Source of the DNA: Cololabis saira
Lineage: Eukaryota; Chordata; Actinopteri; Beloniformes; Belonidae
Length of the DNA: 64,000 bases
NCBI RefSeq assembly: GCF_033807715.1
Contig: NC_084610.1
Location: forward strand, 2,295,001 to 2,359,000
Reading direction: 5' to 3'
A program made the translations under genes and the position numbers. Below are positions 10,930-22,589 of this stretch, one piece after another. Under the pieces are notes generated by a model. The model did no database searches, was not told where the DNA came from, and saw only the letters and a program-made list of their open reading frames with translations. The stretch's first letter is position 1, and each line of letters begins with the position of its first letter.

Positions 10930-11136
10930 AATTTTGTCTTTTGTAAAACAGAGTGTTCCCCCCAGATCAAAACAAAACAGCAAAGCACCTAAATTCATAT
11001 GTAAAACCCTCGTCATAGCCCCCATTTTTTTTTTAAACATATGTTTAAGAACACGACTTTACAGTTTATGTGCTGCAGCATTAAATCATATCTATTCTCA
11101 GTGCAGTTTAGACAAAGGCCACTAGAGGGCGCGGGC

Positions 11137-11216
11137 GGTCTGACGTCATATTACAGTACCGCGAAAATGCACCATTGTGTGAGACTGAAACACTTCAAGT
11201 CACATTTTCTGTACAG
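11137..11216 (+). repeat. 80-bp repeat with exon-like 3' boundary, copy 1
   Basis: Nearly identical to 11925-12003. Similarity stops exactly at CTGTACAG, and here the next bases are GTATGT, a good splice-donor match. It encodes a short frame starting MHHCVRLKHF. TGACGTCA-like CRE sequence lies at its start. Confidence 0.6.
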
Positions 11217-11924
11217 GTATGTAATAGTCGCCGGACTAAATGACTGTGGGGTGTTTTTATATGATGCTGTGGGTTGCGGGAGGGTATTATGACGAAGAGT
11301 GGGGTAGAAAATGTGTTTGCTGAGTGTCAAATGAGCCGCGACCGGAGCTAACGTTAGCATGCTAGCGGCTAACGGAACGCCGGTTTTCACTGAATAGAAG
11401 CTATAAATAGACTGTAATCACGTGACCGGTCTCAAGTAATGTAACGAGTGTTAAGAGTGATACTCCGGATAAATAGTTTATATTGAAACTATAAATAAAT
11501 ATTAAAATAAATAATAAATAAATAATTAATAAATATTAATAAATATAAATATTTAAGTTTATATTCTTCATAATTAATGTGTTATTAACTTGGTTTGTGA
11601 GACAGTTATTTTAAGACAGCTGTGAGTTAATAAGTTACTCAGGTAAATAAGTTACTCTTAACAGTAACAATAAGGACAAATTAATTGGATTTAATGTCCA
11701 TTTTTTCATTTTGTGTTATTTGCAATTGGTTATGTGTGTCGAATTGAAGGTATTTACATACAGAAATTACAGATAAGATAAGATAGATAAGATAAGATTT
11801 GTTATTAATAACAAGGAAATATAGTCAGTGAGATGTTATTGTGATTTAATGCTGATATTTAAATGGTTTTTGATTAAGTTGAATTATTTTGAATTATTTT
11901 TGATTAAGGTGAATTATTTAAGGA
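11217..11924. other. AT-rich sequence, no gene seen
   Basis: Contains AATAAATA-type low-complexity DNA (11480-11560) and GATAAGATA repeats (11770-11800). Confidence 0.5.
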
Positions 11925-12003
11925 GGTCTGACGTCATATTACAGTACCGCGAAAATGCACCATTGTGTGAGACTGAAACACTTCTGTCACATTTTCTGTA
12001 CAG
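11925..12003 (+). repeat. 80-bp repeat, copy 2, followed by a poly-A-signal-like sequence
   Basis: Matches 11137-11216 but continues TGCTGAGAAGACC and then AAATAAA instead of the donor-like GTATGT. This pattern would fit a spliced retrocopy, but the unit is too short to be sure. Confidence 0.5.
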
Positions 12004-12065
12004 TGCTGAGAAGACCAAATAAAGACACAATTTAATGTTCACCTGGAAAAAAGAGAACATTCTTT

Positions 12066-12567
12066 TAGTGATGCACCGAAATGAAAATTTGTGGCCGAAA
12101 CCGAAACCGAAAATAATAATAAACACTTGGCCGAATACCGAACAATACCGAACATGGTTCTTCGCAGTTTTTCATTTATTTTGCCAATTTTTCACCATTG
12201 CATAAATAGAATAAATTTGATTTAGGCATGCTTTTCAAAGAAAAAAATCTTTTACAAAATTACAAGGTAGAAAATATTTATTGAACAGAAAAAACTGAAC
12301 ATTTTTTAATTTCCCAGCATTATGTTGTTTTGGTTCCAACTCCTGGTGAATGTTAGGTCAAATTCTTATGGGGTTAGTTTTTGGTTGGCCAACGATTTAT
12401 GTAGTGCGCAACGTTACGGGACGGAGCGGCCAGTCTATTTCCTTATTTTACAACGCCGTTATTAATTGTTCGTTTTTTTCCCCCACTTATTCCACCGAAC
12501 ACCGAAAGTGTTTTTTTGCCATTTTCGGCCGAACAATTTCGGTTACTGAACAATCGGTGCATCACTA
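12066..12567. mobile_element. hAT MITE (TAGTGATGCACCGA type), perfect 8-bp duplication
   Basis: The ends TAGTGATGCACCGA and TCGGTGCATCACTA are inverted repeats. CATTCTTT flanks both sides (12058-12065 and 12568-12575). The interior has CCGAAACCGAAA-type subterminal repeats and no transposase. The terminus is a widespread hAT type in animals. Confidence 0.9.
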
Positions 12568-12780
12568 CATTCTTTTATTTAGTGTAACAGACGCATTGTC
12601 GATGACTATACATTGTTTGAATTGGTTGATGCTATTTATTTATTTATTTAGGATTTTGTATTGTAATGCATTATATCTAAATGTTTAATGGAATCACTGT
12701 AACCTTAATGTGAGTGTCAAAAGGAGCACTGGTCTTATTTGACAGAAATCTAGAATATATTTTGTAGTGGAATTTCCTTT

Positions 12781-12962
12781 TCTTTTTTTTTTTTTTTTTT
12801 TTTTTTTTAACTTTTTTTCTTTTCTATGTTTCTTTTCTTTTTCTTTACTACCTCTTTAGGTTTTCTTTTAATTTTTGTCTTGTATTGTATATTATGTGTC
12901 GGACCCCAGGAAGAATAGCTGCAGCTAATGGGGATCCAAATAAAACTATAAAACTATAATCC
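12781..12962 (+). mobile_element. LINE-like 3' tail
   Basis: A T-rich/TTTC tract is followed by GGACCCCAGGAAGAATAGC, then a GGGGATCCAAATAAAA end with an AATAAA signal and an ACTATAAAACTATA tail. This resembles 3' ends of non-LTR retrotransposons frequent in fish. No coding part remains. Confidence 0.5.
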
Positions 12963-13620
12963 CTGGACCTGTTCAGGCCAACCCAGACCCAGTTGCGTAG
13001 TAACAAAGAATGCGAAGCGCAGAGCAGCTACCGACAGCTAGCCGTTAACGTCATAGAATGCAGCTATTACGCAGAAAATAAATAAATAAAATAATGAGCC
13101 TACTCTGTGCTTTTTAATAATAATAATTAATTATTATCATTTTTATTGACGAGGTACAAAAGAAAACAACTTAACCTCCGTCAATGTTGTGGTTGAATGA
13201 AATCTAGCAGTGGAGTCTAAAATGGTTTTTAAGTGTTTCTTTACTGTTTCCCAGGTTGCCTGTATCAAAGAAAGCCTCGCTTTGTAGTATACGTGTGATA
13301 TGTAATTGTAAAAACAATTAAAGATATTAGCCTGTATCGACAACATGACATTTTTGGTGTAATAAGAATAAAGAAATCCGAGGCCCAGCGCAGCAGAGGA
13401 GCGACGCTGACACGATGACATGAGTGACTACGTGAAACTTCCAGATACTTTCCAACTTCTCTCGAGTAACTGTTACCATGGCAACTTAAGTCCAAGTCAT
13501 GTTCAGGCTTCATGGCATCAAAAACGCGACATGTTGTCGCTGCAGTCCGACTGACACATAACATTTGATATTCAAAGCTTCTGTTGATAAATTGTAATCG
13601 TGTTGAACCAAATAAAAGCC
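12963..13620. other. no recognised feature
   Basis: Unique-looking; no credible ORF. Confidence 0.45.
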
Positions 13621-13628
13621 TCGCCGAC

Positions 13629-14321
13629 CACAGGTGTCTTCAGTATTCACATTCATTACTCAGGTAGAAGTATAGATACTAGAGTTTAAAAATACTCCTG
13701 TAGAAGTTGAAGTATCAACTCAAGTTTTTTACTCAAGTAAAAGTATAAAAGTACTGGTTTCAAAACTACTTAAAGTGTAAAAGTAAAAGTAATGTAAGGG
13801 GGGAAAAAAGCCATTAAGGACAAAAGCCATTGAAAAGGAAAGCAAATATATTAAAGAAGCATATATGTGTACTATTGAGCATTAACATGTGTTTCAGAGA
13901 GCAGCAGATATGATGACTAGTTGCCTATAAGTATTGTAATGGTGCAAAAAGTCAAACTTCAGAGGCATGTTATCATTTATCCTAACCTTTATTGGAATGT
14001 ACATCCAAGTTTAGTTGCAGGAATCTGAGGGAACGGATGTAAGAACAAAACTGGACAAGAACATCTGAAACAACCACAACCAAATTCACTCTATCCGGAT
14101 GGAGCAATTTAACTGGATAGTTTTTATTTAAAGGCCCAAATGAAATAGAGTAACAAGGTTGTTTTTAAAATGTAAGGAGTAAAAAGTACAGATAATTCCG
14201 TGAGAATGTAAGGAATAAAAGTAAAAAGTCGTCTGAAAAATAATTACTCCAGTATAGATAACCAAAATTTCTACTTAAGTAAGGTAACAAAGTATTTGTA
14301 CTTCGTTACTTGACACCTCTG
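13629..14321. mobile_element. hAT-like MITE rich in CAAGTAAAAGTA motifs
   Basis: Ends CACAGGTGTC and GACACCTCTG pair with one mismatch. TCGCCGAC (13621-13628) and TCGTCGAC (14322-14329) form an 8-bp duplication with one difference. The interior repeats TACTCAAGTAAAAGTA and AAGTAAAAAGT motifs, a style shared with the copies at 40913, 58054 and 59147, but the termini differ. Confidence 0.8.
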
Positions 14322-14329
14322 TCGTCGAC

Positions 14330-15448
14330 ACATCGAGGGATCAATATCTGCAAATGACAGTAGAACAGAGAATTCACTGGGGTGCAATGTTATGGTTTAA
14401 CATTGTTTACTGCTTTGTCGTCGTCCACTTTAGACTACTTAATTTGAACTTCCAACCCGACAGACGGGATTAAAAACAACTCCATCGTTCCACTCGCTCC
14501 TGTGCAGTGAGTCATGGCCAAACAAATAAATCAATGCACCTTAACTCTCATTTCCCAGAGCGAGAACATGGAGCCGGGTGTCAGGACTCTTTGTCTGGAT
14601 CATAATGTAATACTTCTGCTGCAGAACTCCTTTCAAAAGTCTGTTACGAGACGATAAGTGTGAAATGGTGAGACGGAGATCTCCACACGTGGCTGCGGGG
14701 CACAGAGACTGGAACCACCCACACTGAAATCACCGGCTCTCCGGGAGCTCTGCGGCACTTTGGTAGATGCCCCCAAGTTTGCTCAACTACCTCTTGGCAC
14801 TTGTGGCCTTTTGACTTTGTGAAGCAGACGGAACGTCACGAGTGGACGGGGTGAAGTGATGTCTACCCGGCTTAGCTGTGCGTTTGAGTGCCGGGGTGAA
14901 AGTAGGTTACAGTTTGCTTTTAGGACATGTAGCTAACCCCTAACCCCTGGCTTGGATCCTGCTCCCAGACGCCTTCAGCAGCGTCAGCAGCAGCAGACAG
15001 TCCTCCCCGGTGGCCCGCGGGACTCGGGCTGCCGGTGTCAGAGAGCACGCAGAGCCCGGAGAAGCTTTCACAAAGCGGCAGCGCTCAAACCGGCCTGAGT
15101 CCTCCCTCACGCTTGTCCCCAAACTCCGCCACGACCGTCACTGTTGTTGTCAGCCCGGTTATGTCACAGGAAGTGAGCGGCCGATCTCCGCCGGTCCAAG
15201 TGTTGAGTCAGAGTGGGTTGACCCCCCCCCCCCCCATGTGTTGCCTTCGGATGACCCGTATCATGTTGACAAAAACGGCAAAAGTTGCCCTGAAAAATGT
15301 CCTGTTGTTGACGCTCGGGGTGGAAGCCAACATGAAGCCGACATGAAGCTCGTGTGTCCCACTGGAGCTGCAGCGACCTTTATAACACCAGTCCTGCTGC
15401 TGTCAACTTCAGATGCATGCTGGGATTAAAACCTGTACGTTTGTCTTA
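14330..15448. other. no gene recognised
   Basis: Mixed-composition sequence with a C14 run near 15224. Two overlapping + frames (15010-15429) lack protein-like features. Confidence 0.45.
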
Positions 15449-15452
15449 TTAA

Positions 15453-16048
15453 GCCTTGTGCTGTCTTCGGGTCAAGGAAGGAGGAAGGGAAGAAGGAAGG
15501 AAGGAAGGAAGGAAGGAAGGAAGGAAGGAAGGAAGGAAGGAAGGAAGGAAGGAAGGAAGGAAGGAAGGAAGGAAGGAAGGAAGGAAGGAAGGAAGGAAGG
15601 AAGGAAGGAAGGAAGGAAGGAAGGAAGGAAGGAAGGAAGGAAGGAAGGAAGGAAGGAAGGATGGATGGATGGAAGGGAGGAAAGAAGGAATGAAGGAAGG
15701 GAGGAAGCATGGAAGGAAGGAAAGAAGGAAGGAAGGGAAAAAAGAAGGAAGGAAGGGAGAAAAGAAGGAAGGATGGAAGGAAGGAAGGATGGGAGGAAGG
15801 ATGGAAGGAAGGAAGGAAGGAAGGAAAGAAGGAAGGAAAGAAGCAAGGAAGGGAAAAAAGAAGGAAGGGAGGAAGGGAGAAAAGAAGGAAGGAAGGAAAG
15901 AAGGAAGGAAGGGAAAAAGAAGGAAGGGAGAAAAGAAGGAAGGAAGGAAAGAAGCAAGGAAGGGAGAAAAGAAGGAAGGGAGAAGGAAGGAGAGAGCAGG
16001 AGGAAAGAAGGAGAGTGAGGTCATTTTGACCCAAAGACAGTACAAGGG
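15453..16048. mobile_element. TTAA-flanked MITE (piggyBac-like ends) with GGAA core
   Basis: The left arm CCTTGTGCTGTCTTCGGGTC pairs with the right arm GACCCAAAGACAGTACAAGG. TTAA lies outside both (15449-15452 and 16049-16052), and the right end GGG-TTAA fits piggyBac-type CCC termini. Nearly the whole interior has been replaced by a GGAA microsatellite. Confidence 0.75.
15474..16016. repeat. (GGAA)n polypurine microsatellite, ~540 bp
   Basis: Pure GGAA from about 15493 to 15660, then interrupted by GGAT, GGGA and AAAG variants. It is almost all purine on the + strand. The long open frames on both strands here are repeat artefacts. Confidence 0.98.
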
Positions 16049-16052
16049 TTAA

Positions 16053-16274
16053 GCAGGTCCAGTTTGAGCTGGGTCCTCTGCAGAAATCCCACCAGTTCAT
16101 CTTTGTGTGTAACTGTGTCCTCAAAGTTCCACGAGACCCAGAGACTTAAGAATGTCGGCCCTGGTTTGACCCAAACCTGCCGTTTTCTACGCTCCACATC
16201 TGGTTTTGACCCGAGGCGAGTTAGGTCCACTTCTGTCTTCTGTGGGCCACGGCTGGCGCATTACAACAGAGGCT
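16053..16274. other. spacer, no feature
   Basis: Unique-looking sequence between the GGAA MITE and a LINE tail. Confidence 0.4.
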
Positions 16275-16286
16275 GCATCCCAAATC

Positions 16287-16410
16287 CATCCATCAATCCA
16301 TCATCTACACCCGCTTTATCCTTTGCAGGGTCACGGGGGTCTGCTGGAGCCTATCCCTAAGTTAAGGTGAGAGGCAGATACACCCTGGACTGGTCACCAG
16401 TCCATCGCAG
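16287..16410 (-). mobile_element. 5'-truncated LINE 3' end with 12-bp target duplication
   Basis: Reverse orientation: the 3' tail reads ATGG/GATT repeats and the body contains the CCTGCAAAGGATAAAGCGG block also seen at 57465-57719. GCATCCCAAATC flanks both sides (16275-16286 and 16411-16422), the mark of target-primed insertion. The clade is not assigned (L2/RTE-like tail). Confidence 0.8.
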
Positions 16411-16504
16411 GCATCCCAAATCAAAACCATGAAATCTGGGCCACTTCTGGTCCAACAACACACACCCAAACCAAAGTTCCACCCGGTTCCTACAACTGTT
16501 CAGC

Positions 16505-16744
16505 CAACTGTACAACTGTACAACTGTACAACTGTACAACTCTACAACTGTACAACTCTACAACTGTACAACTGTACAACTCTACAACTGTACAACTGTA
16601 CAACTCTACAACTGTACAACTGTACAACTGTACAACTGTACAACTCTACAACTGTACAACTGTACAACTCTACAACTGTACAACTGTACAACTGTACAAC
16701 TCTACAACTGTACAACTGTACAACTGTACAACTCTACAACTGTA
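16505..16744. repeat. 8-bp minisatellite (TACAACTG/TACAACTC)
   Basis: About 30 units of TACAACTG with TACAACTC variants every two to four units, giving a higher-order pattern. Confidence 0.95.
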
Positions 16745-16789
16745 GGCCGCCTCGTGCTTCAAGTTGTGGAAAATGTAGTAAAATGTAAT

Positions 16790-17175
<386 letters not shown>

Positions 17176-17344
17176 TCAGCTGTGAGTTGAACTTCCAGAC
17201 GGAATAAAGCTAAGATAAGAGATCTTGGTGTTGGTGTAGCTCGGCTGGTCTGGTTGGTCGTAGCAGCAGTTTCAACACGTTGGTGATCTCTTTAAACATT
17301 TTAGCTGCATCCTTGATACAGCTGATCAGAGTATTTATGACTTA

Positions 17345-17711
17345 CAGGACTGTCTCAGAAAATTAGAATATTGTGATAAAGTTCTTTATTTTCTGTAATG
17401 CAATTTAAAAAAAACAAAAATGTCATACATTCTGGATTCATTACAAATCAACTGAAATATTGCAAGCCTTTTATTATTTTAATATTGCTGATTATGGCTT
17501 ACAGTTTAAGATTAAGATTCCCAGAATATTCTAATTTTTTGAGATAGGATTTGAGTTTTTTTAAGCTGTAAGCCATGATCAGCAATATTAAAATAATAAA
17601 AGGCTTGCAATATTTCAGTTGATTTGTAATGAATCCAGAATGGATGACATTTTTGTTTTTGTAATTGCATTACAGAAAATCACAATATTCTAATTTTCTG
17701 AGACAGTCCTG
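17345..17711. mobile_element. palindromic mariner-like MITE, TA target
   Basis: Ends CAGGACTGTCTCAGAAAAT and its reverse complement, each bordered by TA (17343-17344 and 17712-17713). The two ~180-bp arms are near-perfect inverted copies that would form a long hairpin. A sister copy is at 33200-33567. Confidence 0.88.
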
Positions 17712-17713
17712 TA

Positions 17714-18012
17714 TATCAACCTTTTAGAAGAAAATATAATGAATAAGAGCAATAAGAGTTATCACATGGATTCATTTTTATTTCTGGCCGCCAGCCGCCT
17801 GAGCTGGAAGACGTTTTTCATTTTAACACCACGAGTCTCATTTAATTATTTATAAAAACGTAAATCGATTTTAACCAAGAAAACATGTTTCTAGAAATGA
17901 TCACCTCTTCCACCTTTGATCTGCCAGATCAATACCCAATAATTGGACTTTAGGACTTGTCTTTGGGTTTCAGCCTGAGAGACGGCGGTTTTTGCGCTAA
18001 AACACGGCTTTT
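17714..18012. other. spacer, no feature
   Basis: AT-rich unique sequence. Confidence 0.4.
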
Positions 18013-18015
18013 TAA

Positions 18016-19227
18016 GGCCCCGTTTCCACGTAGCAAAAACGGTGGTGTTTTCATGTGTTTTGGCCGTTCGTTCACACGAAAAACGAAGCTCAAAGTTTCC
18101 AAAAACCATCAGTTCTGAAAACTCCGGCCAAAGTGGAGATTTGGAAAAACTCGTCTTCACGTTTGCTTGTAAACGGAGGGAAACATTTAGACATTTAGGC
18201 TTCAGAACGTCACAATAAACGTCATCACACTGCAAAAACTCAAAATCTTAACAAGAATATTTGTCTTATTTCTAGTTAAAATGTTTTATTTTTAGTCAAA
18301 AAAAATCTCATTACACTTAAAACAAGACTCATCACTGGAGGAAAATGAAAATGTACCTGAAACAGGTGAAAATTGTCAAATAACAAGTTATTTATCTGGT
18401 AATGACTCTTGTTTTAAGTGTAATGAGATTTTTTGACTAAAAATTAGACATTTTAACTAGAAATAAGAAATATTCCTGGTAAGATGTTGAGTTTTTGCAG
18501 CGTCATGTGTGCGACCTGTGTTTACAATGTGTTTGGCCACCGTCATTATTTTTCTTGTATTTTACTTGTTTTATATTCTAACGTCACACTTAAAAGTAAC
18601 TCCACTTCTCTGTCACTCCAAACGAAAGACTCATTCATTTTGGAAGTAACTGGAAGTTACTAGTGTCATTTGTTGATGTTTTTTTCCAGGATTCTGATTG
18701 GCTAGCATGACTTTATCTTCTCGTTACACTGCCCCCTGTAGGTTTGGCTGCTCATAGCACTTTATGCAGGTTCCTGGAAATGATGGGATTTTTCAAAACG
18801 TAGTGGGGGAAATATCAGTTTTTGAGACATTTTGAGGAAAGATTCGAAATTTAGAGAAAAAAGTCGAAATGTCGAGAAGAAAGTTGAAATTTTGAGAAAA
18901 AAGTAGAAAGTTTGAGAAAAAAGTGGAAATTTTGAGAAGAGTCGAAATTTTGGGAAGTAACTCCACTTCTCTGTCACTCCAAACGAAAGACTCTCGTTCA
19001 TCTTGGAAGTAACTGGAAGTTACTCGTGTCATTTGTTGATGTTTTTTTCCAGGATTCTGATTGGCTAGCATGACTTTATCTTCTCGTTACACTGCCCCCT
19101 GTAGGTTTGGATGCTCATAGCACCTTAACAGCTATTTATGCAGGTTCGTGTAAATGATGGTATTTTTCAAAACGTAGAGGGGGAAATATCAGTTTTTGTA
19201 AATACCCGGCTATGTGTAAACGTAGCC
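18016..19227. mobile_element. Harbinger-like non-autonomous element, TAA target
   Basis: Ends GGCCCCGTTTCCACGTAGC and CTATGTGTAAACGTAGCC form an imperfect inverted repeat. TAA borders both (18013-18015 and 19228-19230), as for PIF/Harbinger. A ~100-bp internal segment containing CTCCACTTCTCTGTCACTCC occurs twice (from 18600 and from 18960), with GAGAAAAAAGTCGAAATGTC-type satellite between. A palindromic MITE is inserted at 18228-18500. Sister copy at 30747-31842. Confidence 0.8.
18228..18500. mobile_element. palindromic CACTGCAAAAACTC MITE
   Basis: Arms CACTGCAAAAACTC and GAGTTTTTGCAG are inverted. CGTCATCA (18220-18227) and CGTCATGT (18501-18508) may be an eroded 8-bp duplication. It interrupts the Harbinger-like element. 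The sequence is shared with 25748-26140 and with the body of the CAGTACT element. Confidence 0.7.
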
Positions 19228-19230
19228 TAA

Positions 19231-19704
19231 GACACATCTTTGAGGTCTCCATTGTTCTTTCCAAGTCGGTGTCTGGAAAGCCTTCCAGAGATGTTCCCGC
19301 CAGCACACTTGTTTCTTCTCCAGTTTATACGAGTCACAGTACACACATGCCATAACACAGAAATATGTTGTCAACAGGCGTATACAAAGGCCTCTCAGGC
19401 CCGAAGGAGAGTCATGAGAGCGTTTTTAAGAGCTCGATTCTGTCTTAAAAACAATGAGCAGAGGAAAAAAAAAGAAAACCCGGCTCGCCGGATGAAAATG
19501 GCCACTTTCTCCACGACTCCCAGGATTGTTTACACATGCTCAGCTGGATCCTCCGAGCCCCGCCCGCCTCGCCGCCGACCTGCGCCGCCGTGCAAATAAA
19601 CAGGAAGGCTGCAGACACTTGGGTGCAGGCCACGCTCATAATTCACCAAAATATTTCACAGAAAGCGTGTGGAATAAATTGTTAATCCATAAAAAGGGGA
19701 TATG
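19231..19704. other. no recognised feature
   Basis: Unique-looking; the + frame at 19240-19599 and overlapping minus frame lack domain features. Confidence 0.4.
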
Positions 19705-19712
19705 GGTTATGC

Positions 19713-20549
19713 CGGGGGTCGGCAACCCGCGGCTCTGGAGCCGCATGCGGCTCTTTAGCGCCACCCTGGTGGCTCCCTGGAGATTTTTCAAAAATGTTTG
19801 AAAATGGAAATCGATGGGGGAGGGAAATATATTTTTTGTATTAATGTGGTTTCTGTAGGAGGACAAACATGACACAAACATTCTGAACGTTTTCCAATGT
19901 TGTAAAAATGTGTAGAATAAATATTACATTTCAACATTTCTGTTAACGAAGATTTCAACATTAATCTCAACGTTTCGACTTCTTTCACGAAATTTCGACT
20001 TTTTTCTCAAGATTGTACTTCAACATTAATCTCGACATATCGCCTTTTTTCTCGACATTTCAACTTTTTTCTCGACATTTCGACTTTTTCTCGAGATTGT
20101 ACTTCAACATTAATCTTGACATTTTGACTTTTTTCTCAACATTTCGACTTTTTTCTTGACATTTCGACTTTTTTCTCGAAATTTTGACTTTTTTCTCGAA
20201 ATTTTGACTTTTTTCTCAAGATTGTACTTCAACATTAATCTTGACATTTCGACCTTTTTCTCGAAACTTTGACTTTTTTCTCGAAATTTTGACTTTTTTC
20301 TCGAAATTTTGACTTTTTTCTCAAGATTGTACTTCAACATTAATCTTGACTTTTTTCTCGACATTTCGACTTTTTTCTCGAAGTGCATAATGAAAAAAAA
20401 AATCTTCCCCCAGTTATAACTAAAATAGAAACATGCAGCATGTGTTGCCTTCATTCTAAGGCTGATACATACAAGACTTTTAATTTTTTGCGTTTCCAGA
20501 CATATTTGTTTTTGGTGTTTTTGGTCCAATATGGCTCTAAAACATGTTG
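19713..20549. mobile_element. hAT MITE (GGGGTCGGCAACC type) lacking its right terminus
   Basis: Left end CGGGGGTCGGCAACCC is intact. GGTTATGC flanks both sides (19705-19712 and 20550-20557), so the insertion boundaries are certain, yet the expected last ~15 bp (GGTTGCCGACCCC) are missing on the right. The core is about 370 bp of 20-bp TTTTTTCTCGACATTTCGAC-type satellite (19960-20385). Confidence 0.88.
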
Positions 20550-20739
20550 GGTTATGCGATACGGCCTCTGCCGCCGTCCCAGAGCTCTGTGTGCTGTTTT
20601 TCAGCCGGCCCCCTGTGAGGAGATGAGACACGTGGACGATGGGGACCCCGTCACATGGATGCAACCCTAAAATGCAGCCCTACAAATCATATTCAAAGCG
20701 AGAACTGATTCACTTCCAGGCAATTTACAGAAAATGTTT

Positions 20740-21650
20740 TGTGACAGGGAGGGGGTTATAATTTAAGAGGAAAATTTAATTTAAAAAAACAATGTTTTCA
20801 TTCTAAAAGGAAAAGCATGTGTATCTCAGTTGTTGGAGTGGATCTATGGAATGGGTTGGGTGATGGGTTGAAGTAATGTACAAATATAAATCAATTAAAA
20901 AAACGGTACAAAAAGGAAGATCTGGGAAGTTATTTGATTGAGGAGTTATGTTAAGGAAAGATTGTGTTTGTTAGCTGGTTAGGTGCAAAGGCTCAACCAA
21001 TGGGAAAATCTGTAGCCTACTAGTGTAAACTAGCAGCTATTTATTATTAATATTTATGTTTAATTTATAATAGAGGTACGGAAGAGTATTAGGGCCATGG
21101 AGTAGAAAAAATATTTGAGAGTGGAAGATTTTTTTTTATTGTGCACTTCGAGAAAAAAGTCGAAATGTTGAGATTAATGTTGAAATACAATTTCAAGAAT
21201 AAAGTCAAAATTTCGGGAATAAAGTCGAAATTAAGCCTTTTTTCTCAACATTTCAACTTTATTCACGAAATTTTGACTTTTTTCTCAACATTTCGACTTT
21301 TGTTTCGAAATTGTACTTCAATATTAATCTTGACATTTCGACTTTTTTCTCGAAGTGCACAATGAAAAAAAAAATCTTCCTCCTAAATTAAATTAAAATA
21401 AAATTAAAATATTATTTTAATTTTTCTCCTGCCCGGCCCAAAACTCTTCCGTATAGAGGTAACAAAGGGGCAGGGTTAAATAAGTTTTACTTCTACCTGC
21501 TCCTTTTCGGACACTGTTTTTTTTTTTTTTTTCCCCTGTTTGTATTACGTTTTTGTTATTGTTGCTTTTTTTTCTGTATGTTTTGAATTTGTTTTAAAAT
21601 TTTATATTTTTCCCTTATGTGTTTTGAAATAAACAATTCAATCAATCAAT
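20740..21650 (+). pseudogene. decayed LINE 3' end interrupted by a hAT MITE
   Basis: The frame at 20829-20873 reads VVGVDLWNGLGDGLK before a stop, and continues CTNINQLKK; the LWNxL...FK pattern is typical of C-termini of non-LTR retrotransposon reverse-transcriptase proteins. After the MITE at 21078-21452 comes a 3'-UTR-like GGGTTAAATAAGTTTTAC block and an AATAAA signal with (CAAT)n tail near 21630. Several stops make it non-functional. The clade is undetermined. Confidence 0.6.
21078..21452. mobile_element. hAT MITE (ACGGAAGAGT type) sharing the 20-bp satellite core
   Basis: Ends ACGGAAGAGTATTAGGGCC and GGCCCAAAACTCTTCCGT are inverted repeats. ATAGAGGT is duplicated on both sides (21070-21077 and 21453-21460). 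The core is bounded by TGCACTTCGAGAAAAAAGTC and its mirror, the same inner sequence seen in the GGGGTCGGCAACC-type hATs although the termini are unrelated. Confidence 0.9.
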
Positions 21651-22589
21651 CAAAAAGAGGCTCCACATCTCAGTCCTGGATTCAGAAAGGAGTCAAAAAG
21701 CAACTACTGCTGCCACAGATATTTACTTTAAATGACGTTAAAATGAGGCTTTGATTGACAGGAAGTGTTTATCTCATTAGCACAGAACAACAGCAGGAAA
21801 TCACCCCCAAAAACTGTCGTCATCGCCGTCTCCACGCTGATGGACTTCTTTATTTTTTCTTAATCTGAGAAACCAAACTAGCACAAAAGAGAGAAGCGTC
21901 CAGATCTGCTTCTGCTGCACTTAGACGCTCAGATGAAAAGCAATCTTCAAACGCCAACCCTTATCCCTCCGCAGTGTGAAGTGCTGAAATTAAAGTTGCA
22001 TATGGATGCCGCTCGGGTGGGGGGGGATTAACGACGACGTCCTAAACCGACCGTCCTGCTCGCGGCTGACAGGGCCGACACGCGTGCAGATCAGGCCGCG
22101 ATAATCTGAAATTGCCTCTTTTCAGAGATCTCTAAATCCAGACGGGGTGACGGGAGCGGCGACGCCGCGGCGTCCAGCGGTCACTTCAACTGGAAGTTCT
22201 CTGAGTCGCCGTCACAACCCAGACCTTGAGATTAATCTGAGGAATCAGCTTAGTACGAGTTTATAAACCATAACTGATGCTTGGTAGATAGAAGAATAAG
22301 GGGTTTTTAAGTTTAAATGTGTCAAAAGTGTGTGGCTGAGGCGCCGTTACTGGCTCATGTGTGACCGTACCAGCAGGAATTAGGTGTCAGGGTTGGAATC
22401 TGTGGTTTTAAATCGCTGTTTGATTCTTTATGAATTAGTTTTCATGACTTTTTCTCAGTTGAAGCGAAAAGGAACCAACGAGTCGGACGTGGTTCTGGTC
22501 ACTGGTCAGTTTTAAACGGGTTCTAAAGGATCCGGGTTAGTTTTCCAGGTTCTGGAGCTCAAGGTTTCCACCTGTCACGGTGGAGACGA
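21651..22589. other. no recognised feature
   Basis: Unique-looking sequence with no gene seen. Confidence 0.45.

Noticed and set aside
15413..16124. Open frames of 160-230 codons on both strands
   Set aside because: They are the (GGAA)n microsatellite read in different frames (KEGR or LPSF repeats), with no non-repeat domain.
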